Shown one piece after another: positions 19,619 to 26,918 of a DNA stretch of 64,000 nt. A model generated the notes under the pieces. That model saw nothing but the letters and a program-made list of their open reading frames with translations, made no database searches and was not told the DNA's origin. Position 1 is the first letter of the stretch; every line of letters starts with the position of its first letter. Made by a program: the position numbers and the translations under genes. This stretch comes from Stieleria varia (GTDB lineage: Bacteria > Planctomycetota > Planctomycetia > Pirellulales > Pirellulaceae), in NCBI RefSeq assembly GCF_038443385.1, contig NZ_CP151726.1, forward strand, positions 8,494,001-8,558,000, read 5' to 3'.

Positions 19619-19737
19619 GCGGCTTGTTGATTTAGTCCGTGTTGGGGATTTAATGACTGTAGGATGGGCATTCTTGCCCGTCTGTGTACTGAATGTCGGC
19701 CAAGAGTGGCCAACCTACGACTAAATCAACAAACCGC
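19619..19737. repeat. REPIN-like element: two inverted palindromes inside a 20-bp inverted repeat
   Basis: Outer arms 19619-19638 and 19718-19737 are complementary at 18 of 20 positions. Inside lie two 24-base units, 19659-19682 and, in the opposite orientation, 19695-19718. Read in the same orientation both begin GTAGG and share TCTTG near the centre. Each is a hairpin, with stem GGGCA/TGCCC in one and TGGCCA/TGGCC in the other, so the stem differs but pairing is kept. Paired, inverted REP palindromes define REPINs. Confidence 0.7.
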
Positions 19738-19814
19738 TAGCGCCTGAGGCTCACGAGGCATCGAGGTGCGGATTGTGGCACGAGACCCACGGCTAGCGCC
19801 TGAGGCTCACGAGG
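19736..19814. repeat. Two direct copies of a 23-bp string
   Basis: GCTAGCGCCTGAGGCTCACG plus AGG occurs at 19736-19758 and again at 19792-19814. The intervening GTGCGGATTGTGG also recurs at about 19484. The second copy runs into the end of the transposase remnant. Confidence 0.75.
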
Positions 19815-20283
19815 TTTCTTTCCTTCGCATCATGCCGTTGGCCACGGCGTCCAGCAGGCGGGCCTTACCGACCCGGCGGCCACCTTCGTAGACGATCACG
19901 ACGCCATCGCGATGACGTTCGTGACGCAACACGATCTTTCGGCCACGCAGGCGGATCAAGAACTGATCACGGACCCGGCGAAAGAAGCGTTCGATCTTTC
20001 CCTTGCCTGGACAGGCGACAGGGAGATACCGGCAGCGGGCAGCTTTGTCGGCGATCCAAACGCTGAAAGTTTTTCCGCAGCCGTTGGTGTTTCCACGATT
20101 GCTGCAAAAGATGCGTATCGCTCGGATGGATTTGTGCGTGAAATTCTGCTCGTCGTAGCCTTTGTGGACGCCGTGTCAATTCAACGTCCCGGTGTGCTTG
20201 CCGTGTGGACAGGGGGAACATTTGAGCAAGGCGAGCTGTTGGTCGCGTTGTATTGTCGAAGCAAAAATCCATCGTGTCACCAT
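19807..20283 (-). pseudogene. Composite transposase remnant (zinc-ribbon transposase head joined to integrase-type tail)
   Basis: Reading 20283 down to 19807 gives 159 codons in one frame with a single internal TGA at 20178-20176. The first half has a zinc-ribbon transposase N-terminus: CSPCPHGK, then after the stop HGVHKGYDEQ and IFCSNRGNTNGCGKTFSVW. The second half, from about 20020, is the end of a DDE integrase-core (rve, IS481-like) transposase: GKGKIERFFRRVRDQFL, followed by VYEGGRRVGKARLLDAVANG. These normally belong to different proteins, so two element fragments appear fused. Neither the catalytic Asp residues nor terminal repeats are present. It is an inactive remnant. Confidence 0.65.
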
Positions 20284-20561
20284 GGCTCCCCCGAGTTCGC
20301 ATGAGAAGAACAGTGGGCGAGAAAGGCCACCCATGTGCCCTCCCATTTACGTGCAACGCGTTTGAAAAGGGGCGAGGTAGCGGCGGGGTACGATAAGATT
20401 TTTTGAAAAGCGGGGTGCGAGGTGCAGGCTGCGAGGGCGGGAGAAAGTGTACCGAATTCACGGTCTAAGAATTACGCTAAAATACGACCACATTCCGGCC
20501 CAAAAAAGGCGAGAACTACGAGCGCATCGAGGCCGGTAACACCTATCCACTGCAAAAACGT

Positions 20562-20654
20562 ATGTAACGATGGGATTCAACGGAGCGGCGATGGCCGCCG
20601 TTTTGGCTGTGGTGGAGACGCTCACCGCCGACCGCATATCGCCTGCTGTTAGGT
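20562..20654 (+). other. Integron attC-like recombination site (possible remnant)
   Basis: The segment starts with ATGTAAC (R''-like) and ends with GTTAGGT, which fits the attC right-end consensus GTTRRRY. Between them a GC-rich imperfect dyad (CGGAGCGGCGATG against CACCGCCGACCG) has one extra unpaired A, as expected for an extrahelical base. R'' fits the RYYYAAC consensus imperfectly. No integrase gene or second site was seen, so this is tentative. Confidence 0.35.
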
Positions 20655-21001
20655 GGACAGAAGAATGACCAAGGACGGACTCGCTGTTTACCTCTCATTG
20701 CCTTGGTGCTCGGATGTGTGTCGCCTCATGTGATCCGCAATCACCGAATCAGTCGAGATCTTGCCAATGTCAATTCACTACGGAAAGAAAACGTGACGGG
20801 AAAGAAACGCGTGGCTCGATCATACGACGTGAAGCGTAGGCGGCCGGGTCTTGCACCCCGTCGAGCATTCTTTTCAGTGCGTAAAACCCATGCCCTGACA
20901 ACCAGCGGCCCGACGACCTGTGGCTCAGAATCATGACAGCGTCAAACGTTCTGAAACGCGACTATTTTGAGCTGAACGTGCTCTGACGCGTCGTGGCTCG
21001 C
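20655..21001. other. Gene-free right end of the repeat-rich gap
   Basis: About 347 bases between the attC-like site and the stop of the coiled-coil gene. A 22-codon frame starting at about 20665 after AGAAGA would be the only cassette-like frame and is too short to support. No further repeats were recognised. Confidence 0.4.
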
Positions 21002-22222
21002 TCAAGGACCAAACGTGATGAACATCGCGGGTTGAGTTCGCTTGGCGGGCTTGTCCTTTGCGATCGGTTGTTCGACGGGCTGCACCACGGGCTCCAAGTC
21101 TCGTTGCCGTTGGGTCAGACGGGGCGTCGTCGGAATTGTGATTCGAACGGCTCTGAGCCGAGCGATTTCCTGATCGATCCGCGTGCCCAGTTGACGTACA
21201 AGGCCGTCGCAGACAGAACCCAGCGTGACTTGAAAGCTGCCCAATGACGCGAGTTGTTGCTCAAGCTCCTGCAACCCCTTGGGGGACTGGATTTCCAGGT
21301 TCATCTTGCCAAGAATCGGTTGCAAGATTCCGTCGGCCAACTTCTCCAGCGGCTTCAAAACCACGTTCATGACTTCACCTGGCTTCTCCAGAATCTGACG
21401 GATCGTGAAGCTCACCGACTTCTTGGAGAACGGGATCTTGATCGTCAATCGCTTCCCGATCGCTTGGTCCAATTTCGCGACCATTTCCTCCGGCGTACGC
21501 ATCTTGCGATCCATGTCGTTCAACGAGTTGCCTACCGTTCGAAACTTAGAGGCGTATTGATTCAGCGATTGTAATTTGTACCCCACACCATCCATCTGCT
21601 GGCGGGTTTGACGAACAGCGTTGAGTGTGACAGAGGTCGCCTGTCGCAACGTTTGTGCTGTCGACTCAAGTACTTGGCGAGTGAATTGCGTGTGCTGTGC
21701 GACCTGAGCGGCTTGATCCAGTTGCGTCATTTTTTCGTCGATGTCTCGTTTGAGCCCGCGGAGCTTGTGCTCGGCGCCGGCGAGAGACTGTTCCAGATCC
21801 TGCAAGCGTTTTTGGGTGGGACGAAGCACTTCTTGTTCACAGCGGTCCGTCTTGAGGCGCAGGCTGTGGAGTTGAGTTTGAATGCGTTGCAGGTTTTTCG
21901 AGAGCGTCCGTGCAACCGTGCGTACCTTGGGGACCGATGCATAAGGCTTGAGCCTGTCAATCAGCTTGACCAAACGTTTGTCCATCGCGTTGATCGCCTT
22001 GGTCACGTCGATCGACTGATCCACGCTCTTTCGTGCACTGCGAGTGGCTTCACGAAGCTGAACGGCCATCTGAATCGTCCGATCGCACTCGGATTTCAGT
22101 CCGGCGAGATCTCGGTAAACGGCGGCGGTCTGTGGCAGGCTGCCGGGGATGCCGGCAAAAACCGACGAGCAAAGCAGACAGCAGACGGTCAAGGCGACGG
22201 GTGCTATGAAGGAGCGGATCAT
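21002..22222 (-). CDS. Secreted coiled-coil protein of unknown function
   Basis: 406 residues from ATG 22222; the frame extends to 22249, but this start places the signal peptide (IAPVALTVCCLLCSSVFAG) directly at the N-terminus. After cleavage near residue 24 the protein is almost entirely helical, with heptad-like Leu/Ile/Val patterns from about residue 30 to 330. The pattern fits a long coiled coil or a spectrin-like rod. A short basic segment near IKIPFSKKSVSF interrupts it. The tail is Pro/Gln/Lys-rich. No enzyme motif is present. It lies alone, convergent with nothing recognisable, left of the dockerin gene block. I do not recognise a named family; a structural or adhesive periplasmic role is a guess. 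Confidence 0.75.
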   Translation of the reverse strand: MIRSFIAPVALTVCCLLCSSVFAGIPGSLPQTAAVYRDLAGLKSECDRTIQMAVQLREATRSARKSVDQSIDVTKAINAMDKRLVKLIDRLKPYASVPKVRTVARTLSKNLQRIQTQLHSLRLKTDRCEQEVLRPTQKRLQDLEQSLAGAEHKLRGLKRDIDEKMTQLDQAAQVAQHTQFTRQVLESTAQTLRQATSVTLNAVRQTRQQMDGVGYKLQSLNQYASKFRTVGNSLNDMDRKMRTPEEMVAKLDQAIGKRLTIKIPFSKKSVSFTIRQILEKPGEVMNVVLKPLEKLADGILQPILGKMNLEIQSPKGLQELEQQLASLGSFQVTLGSVCDGLVRQLGTRIDQEIARLRAVRITIPTTPRLTQRQRDLEPVVQPVEQPIAKDKPAKRTQPAMFITFGP

Positions 22223-22334
22223 CGGAAAGTCTCGTGTTTTCGTGTTCAATCCAGCCAGCTCGAGCCGGCTTCACGAGAACATGCGTGAGATCTGCCGTGT
22301 CCCCTTAACAAAAAGAAAAAAGTCTGCGCAGATC

Positions 22335-22409
22335 AGCCGCCACGCGATAGCGTCCGGTTCCGCCACGATTGGGTGTGCGCACAGAACCGGGGGCTATCGC
22401 CCGGCGGCT
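22335..22409. repeat. Imperfect 26-bp inverted repeat (REP-like)
   Basis: Arms 22335-22360 and 22384-22409 both carry AGCCGCC, GCGATAGC and CCGGTTC (the second inverted) and differ at four positions. The loop is 23 bases. It sits in the 396-base gap between the coiled-coil gene start and the dockerin gene end. No other feature except the terminator was seen in that gap. Confidence 0.65.
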
Positions 22410-22554
22410 CAGGGCCTATGGCACCACCCAGCGTTTGATAACGCAACCAGCCTAAGCGGATGACGCTCTCTATCTCGCTGCGGCTAATGAATAATCCAGA
22501 CCTCACAGTTTCCTTTTCGTTAGGTCATGCTAATCAACATGCGGGACACTGGGC

Positions 22555-22590
22555 AAACAAAAAACGCCGATGCGTTGGCATCGGCGTTTC
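22555..22590 (-). terminator. Rho-independent terminator of the cadherin-like gene
   Basis: A perfect 12-bp stem (22562-22573 with 22578-22589, arm AAACGCCGATGC) with a 4-base loop lies 29 bases after the stop of the minus-strand gene at 22619. On that strand it is followed by a run of six T residues. Confidence 0.85.
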
Positions 22591-22618
22591 ATGTTTCGTG
22601 TTCTAGAACGAACTCGTA

Positions 22619-25600
22619 TTACATCCCGGCGAGCAGTTGATCCACTGCGTTGCGGTAGTTCGCGAACTCTTGTTCAATCAATTCATCGACGTCGGTGGCG
22701 AAGTCGAAATCTTCCATGCCACCGAAGAAGCGGACGGCACTGCCGTTTTGATTGAGAACGAACTTGGTTTCATCCAAGCGTGCGGTCTTCACCGTGCCAT
22801 CCATCTCGACGATGGTCAGCAAGGCTGCGTCCTGGGCCGCATTAAGCGTCAGCTCAGCAAAGCGAATCCCCTCGTAGCCTTCCCCGGCCACAAACAGGGT
22901 CTGATTTCCGCTGGCGTCCAAGCTGACCGAACCGCCTTCGCGGCCACCGTCGCTGATCGCACTAGTGGGGATGTTGGCTCGCAGATAGGGCAATGCCAAG
23001 ATGTCCAGATTTTGCATCGAACCTTGGAATCCGAGGGCACCAATCGACACGCCGCTGGCGTTTTGACCACCTGATCCACCGATGACCACTTGGCTGCTGG
23101 TGCTGCCCACGATCATCACTGACTCGGGGCTCTCAACGGACACCGTGTACGTTCCCGGCGGCAGGTTGGTGAATTCATAATGTCCATCCAGATCGCTGAG
23201 CACGGTCAGGTTGATCGCAGCACCGCTATCGTTTGACGTGGGGGCCGAGAACAGAGTGACAACCACTCCCGAGAGACCCGACTCGTCTGCGTCTTTCACG
23301 CCATTGCGGAACGGTGTCCCGCCGGCGATGACTTCGTGCAGATTCTCGATGTGATCGATGTAGAGGTCACCGGAGATCGTCGATCCGGGCACGCCTGTCT
23401 CGTTTGCACCGGTGATCGTGATAGTGGCCGTTTGAGCCACGCTACCGCCGTTGCCATCAACGACGTTGTAACTGATCGTGATCACACTGGTCTCGCCGGC
23501 GAACAATGCGTTGTAGGCGTTTGGATTGATGTTCACGTTGTTGCCATTGACCACCACGCCTGACGTGTCGCCGGTCGTGGTGACGTTGGCGACGGACAGT
23601 GTGTCGCCATCCGGGTCGGATGCCCCGGTCAACAATGAAAGAACAACCGAGGCGTCATCCTCGCTAAGTGTTCGGGTGATCGGAGCCGCAACAACCGGTG
23701 GGTTGTTCGTGGACACTTCGTCTCGACCGTCGATGGTGACGGTTACCGTCTGGCTGACATTGCCACCGTTTCCATCGGTCACCGTGTATGTTGCTGTAAC
23801 GGTAGCTTGTTGTCCTTGATTCAACGAACCGTAGGCCGACGGTGTGATGGTGAGGATGTTGCCATTGACGGCAGCACCTGCGGTGTTGCCGGTCAAATTC
23901 ACCGGGGCGACCACGTTGAGAGTATCACCATCTGGGTCGGAGACGTTCTCTCGCAGATCAACTGTAAAGGAACCAGCGTCCTCGTTGGTCGTACGAGTGA
24001 TCACACCGGAGGTAACGGGAGGATTGTTCGTGCCGACTTCGTCTCGACCTTGGATCGTGATGTTGGCGGTCTGAGCAACACTGCCGCCGTTGCCGTCGAT
24101 GATGGTGTAGCTGACAACGATGTTGGCTTGCTGACCTTGGTTGAGCGAATCGTAGGCGGCGGGATTCACATTGATCGTGGTTCCCGTCACGCTGACGCCG
24201 CTCATCGTATCGCTAGTGATCGAAACGCCGGTCACGTTGAGTACGTCACTCGTGTCCACGTCGGAAGCACCGGTCAACATCGGGACGGTGGTCGCCGCAT
24301 CGTTTTCGGTCAGCGTTCGCGTGATGACTCCCGTGACCGTCGGTGCGTCATTCACGCCCGTGATGGTAACGGTCACGGACGTGGCAACGTTGCCGCCGTT
24401 ACCGTCTGAGATCGAGTAATCGTAGATCGCCTGTGCAGACTCGGATGCCGCAAGTGAGTTGTAAGCAGATGGAGTCACATTGAGACGATTGTTCACCGCA
24501 TCAAACGTGATCCCCGAGGCATCTCCTCCGGTTCGAAGCACTGGTGTCGACGCACTGAGCGTGTCACCGTCGGGGTCAGAGGCATTGGCCAGCAGATTGA
24601 CGGTGCCGTTGGCATCGTCTTCGGTAAAGGCTCCAGTGACCGGACCGGTCACCACGGGCGGGTTGTTGTTGACGACATCGGTGATACCGGTGATCGTCAC
24701 GGTCGCACTGGTGTTAGCCGTCAAGCTGCCGTCTGTAATCTGGTAGGTGTACGAGACAATGGATTGCTGTCCAGTATTCAGAGCCCCCTGAGCCTGAGGC
24801 GTGATGTTCAACCGGTTATTGGCCGCGTCGAAGGTGATCCCGTCAGCGGTTCCGGAGATGACGTTCACCGTCGGGGTTCCAACGACACTCAGTGTGTCAC
24901 CTTCGGCATCCGTCGCATTGACCAACAAGTTGAGGAAGGTCGGCTGATCGTCCTCTGTACGCGTGATCGTGGCCGGACCAGAGACCGTTGGTGCGGTGTT
25001 TTGAGTCACACCCGTGATCGTGACCGTCGCGGTCTGACTGATCGGCTGGTTGACGCTGTCGCTGATCTGATAGGTGAAGGTAATGACCTCTGATTCACCG
25101 TTGTTCAAGCTGGCGTAGGCAGCGGGATTCACCGTCACGGTCGTTCCGTTGACAGTGATGCCTGCCGGGCTGGCTGGATTGGAAACCAGATTCAAAACGG
25201 TCAAGGCATCGCCTTCTGGGTCCGATGCACCCTCCAGCAAATCAACAACCTGATTGCCGGCGTTCTCTGAAAAGCTCTTGGTGACGGCACCGGTGACGGT
25301 CGGCGGATTGTTCACCGCGCCAGGAGACACAAACGTCACCGAAGCGTCTTCGTCGACCAGGATCATGTCCGCCGGAACTTCTCCTCCACCAAACACCAGC
25401 AGATTCTCCAGGCTTTCACCTGGGTTGACATCGGCCACCAAGCTCTGACCGGCTGGAATCGCTTGAGTCAAGATGACGGGCAAGCTGAACGCATCGAACG
25501 GCAAGTTCAATTGGCCATCGTTGGACAACTCAGGAATACCGCCACCACCCGATGGGATTCGACCAAGGCCACCGACTTCATCGAATCCGGTGGTCGAGTC

Positions 25601-26665
25601 AAATGAACCATCTGGCAACGTGTTGTAGAACGGCGAGTTGTTGTTGAACGTACGGCTGAGGAAGTCAATGCTGTTGATGAACAACGCCTTCTGAACCGCT
25701 GCACTGGAGTCGGTCGGCGACAGCTCGACAAAGCTGTAGGTCACAGCCGTGTTGAAATTCTGATTGACGATCAAGTCCGGCACGTCGTCGTTACCAAACG
25801 CATCGTCGGTGTACTGAATGATGACTCGGAAACCGTCACCATTTGTTCCGAAGGCTTCCGTGTTGACGGTGAATTGATTCGCGGTGTACCCCAACTCCAC
25901 CAACGCATTGCGAATCGCTGTGTTCGGATTACCAAAAACAAAATCGTTGGCAGTCACGGTTGCCGTCGGACCACCGGTCTCCAGTTGGATGGTAAAGTCT
26001 CCCGAAGTCACGTTGGCCAACTCGTCGCCAAATCGCAACTCCTGTGCTTCCTTCAGGAAAGGCTGCAAGTTTCCGCCGGAACTGACACCGATGTCGACAA
26101 ACATCTGGAACACGCCAAGACGTTCGGAGAAACGACGCAAGTCGTTGTAGCTGATCTCCAACTTAAACGGTTCGTTCAAATTGATTTCGCTACCGACCTC
26201 GATCGCACCGCTGGAGTCCGTGTCGAGTTCCTGATCGTTTAACGTCAATGCCCGCAATTGCAGTTCAACGATCTCGCCAATCTGCTCACCAGCGGCCAAA
26301 GCATCGATGACGTTCAACGCATCCAAAGCTGTGATGCGATTGTCCGAGTTGACATCACCCATCACCCCGGAGTAGCCGTCGCCGATCAGAGCGCCCAACT
26401 GACCCGCTTTGGAATCTTCCGCCAGTCGATTGACCACCGCCAATGCATCCGCTGCGGTGATCTGGAAATCCTGATTGACGTCGTACCGGTCAATGTAATT
26501 GTGAGCGGCGAGATAGCTGCCGACATCGCCGGCTAACAACTCTCGCTTCTCTAACGCTTGAGTGGTCAGGCGACGCGATTGGGTGACGCGTTGCGGCTTC
26601 GTTGTCGGACGCGATGAGGCGCGGAGCAGTCGGGGACGACGAAGCAAGTGACGCAGATTTTTCAT
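22619..26665 (-). CDS. Secreted dockerin protein with cadherin-like tandem repeats
   Basis: 1,348 residues. The planctomycete LEPR-XLL-type N-terminal motif LEKRELLAGD lies near residues 39-48 after an Arg-rich leader. Two dockerin type I calcium-binding repeats follow: DVNQDFQITAADALAVV (about 62) and DVNSDNRITALDALNVI (about 104). Residues about 150-420 are unassigned. From about 440 to 1,090 there are six tandem cadherin/VCBS-like modules of about 100 residues, each beginning NNPPxVTG or similar and containing a DPDGDTLS-type calcium motif. An SdrD B-like module (GVKDADESGLSGVVVTLF ... YEFTNLPPGTYTV) lies near 1,140-1,220. Probably secreted or attached to the cell surface. It is one of three such genes in a row on this strand and has its own terminator. 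Confidence 0.85.
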   Translation of the reverse strand: MKNLRHLLRRPRLLRASSRPTTKPQRVTQSRRLTTQALEKRELLAGDVGSYLAAHNYIDRYDVNQDFQITAADALAVVNRLAEDSKAGQLGALIGDGYSGVMGDVNSDNRITALDALNVIDALAAGEQIGEIVELQLRALTLNDQELDTDSSGAIEVGSEINLNEPFKLEISYNDLRRFSERLGVFQMFVDIGVSSGGNLQPFLKEAQELRFGDELANVTSGDFTIQLETGGPTATVTANDFVFGNPNTAIRNALVELGYTANQFTVNTEAFGTNGDGFRVIIQYTDDAFGNDDVPDLIVNQNFNTAVTYSFVELSPTDSSAAVQKALFINSIDFLSRTFNNNSPFYNTLPDGSFDSTTGFDEVGGLGRIPSGGGGIPELSNDGQLNLPFDAFSLPVILTQAIPAGQSLVADVNPGESLENLLVFGGGEVPADMILVDEDASVTFVSPGAVNNPPTVTGAVTKSFSENAGNQVVDLLEGASDPEGDALTVLNLVSNPASPAGITVNGTTVTVNPAAYASLNNGESEVITFTYQISDSVNQPISQTATVTITGVTQNTAPTVSGPATITRTEDDQPTFLNLLVNATDAEGDTLSVVGTPTVNVISGTADGITFDAANNRLNITPQAQGALNTGQQSIVSYTYQITDGSLTANTSATVTITGITDVVNNNPPVVTGPVTGAFTEDDANGTVNLLANASDPDGDTLSASTPVLRTGGDASGITFDAVNNRLNVTPSAYNSLAASESAQAIYDYSISDGNGGNVATSVTVTITGVNDAPTVTGVITRTLTENDAATTVPMLTGASDVDTSDVLNVTGVSITSDTMSGVSVTGTTINVNPAAYDSLNQGQQANIVVSYTIIDGNGGSVAQTANITIQGRDEVGTNNPPVTSGVITRTTNEDAGSFTVDLRENVSDPDGDTLNVVAPVNLTGNTAGAAVNGNILTITPSAYGSLNQGQQATVTATYTVTDGNGGNVSQTVTVTIDGRDEVSTNNPPVVAAPITRTLSEDDASVVLSLLTGASDPDGDTLSVANVTTTGDTSGVVVNGNNVNINPNAYNALFAGETSVITISYNVVDGNGGSVAQTATITITGANETGVPGSTISGDLYIDHIENLHEVIAGGTPFRNGVKDADESGLSGVVVTLFSAPTSNDSGAAINLTVLSDLDGHYEFTNLPPGTYTVSVESPESVMIVGSTSSQVVIGGSGGQNASGVSIGALGFQGSMQNLDILALPYLRANIPTSAISDGGREGGSVSLDASGNQTLFVAGEGYEGIRFAELTLNAAQDAALLTIVEMDGTVKTARLDETKFVLNQNGSAVRFFGGMEDFDFATDVDELIEQEFANYRNAVDQLLAGM

Positions 26666-26918
26666 CTGTTATCCCGGTATGATGCAGTAGAACGTGGGGT
26701 TGCCGGTGGCGTTCAGTATGGAGCTGCGGAAGAGAACACACCCCTCCGGTAGGGGACGAAGAGGATCCGTCTGAACGACATTCAGCCTCACCATCCTGAG
26801 TAGTGGCCCTATCTTATCTCATCCGCCCGGTTTATCAACATTTCAGGCGGTATCAGTTTTCAGGTTCGCGTTGTTCGGCCCTTTAGACCGGTTAATCGTT
26901 GTAAAGTTCCGAGAATTC

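Noticed and set aside
19112-19630. 172-codon plus-strand open frame in the repeat-rich gap
   Set aside because: It reads straight through the nested palindrome and ends in the REPIN-like repeat, so it is repeat DNA and not a gene.
19912-20304. 130-codon plus-strand open frame
   Set aside because: It is antisense to the transposase remnant, whose minus-strand frame carries the recognisable motifs.
23400-25340. Possible CRISPR or DNA tandem array
   Set aside because: The periodicity is about 300 bp and follows the protein repeats of the cadherin-like modules, with diverged DNA; no short repeat-spacer pattern exists.
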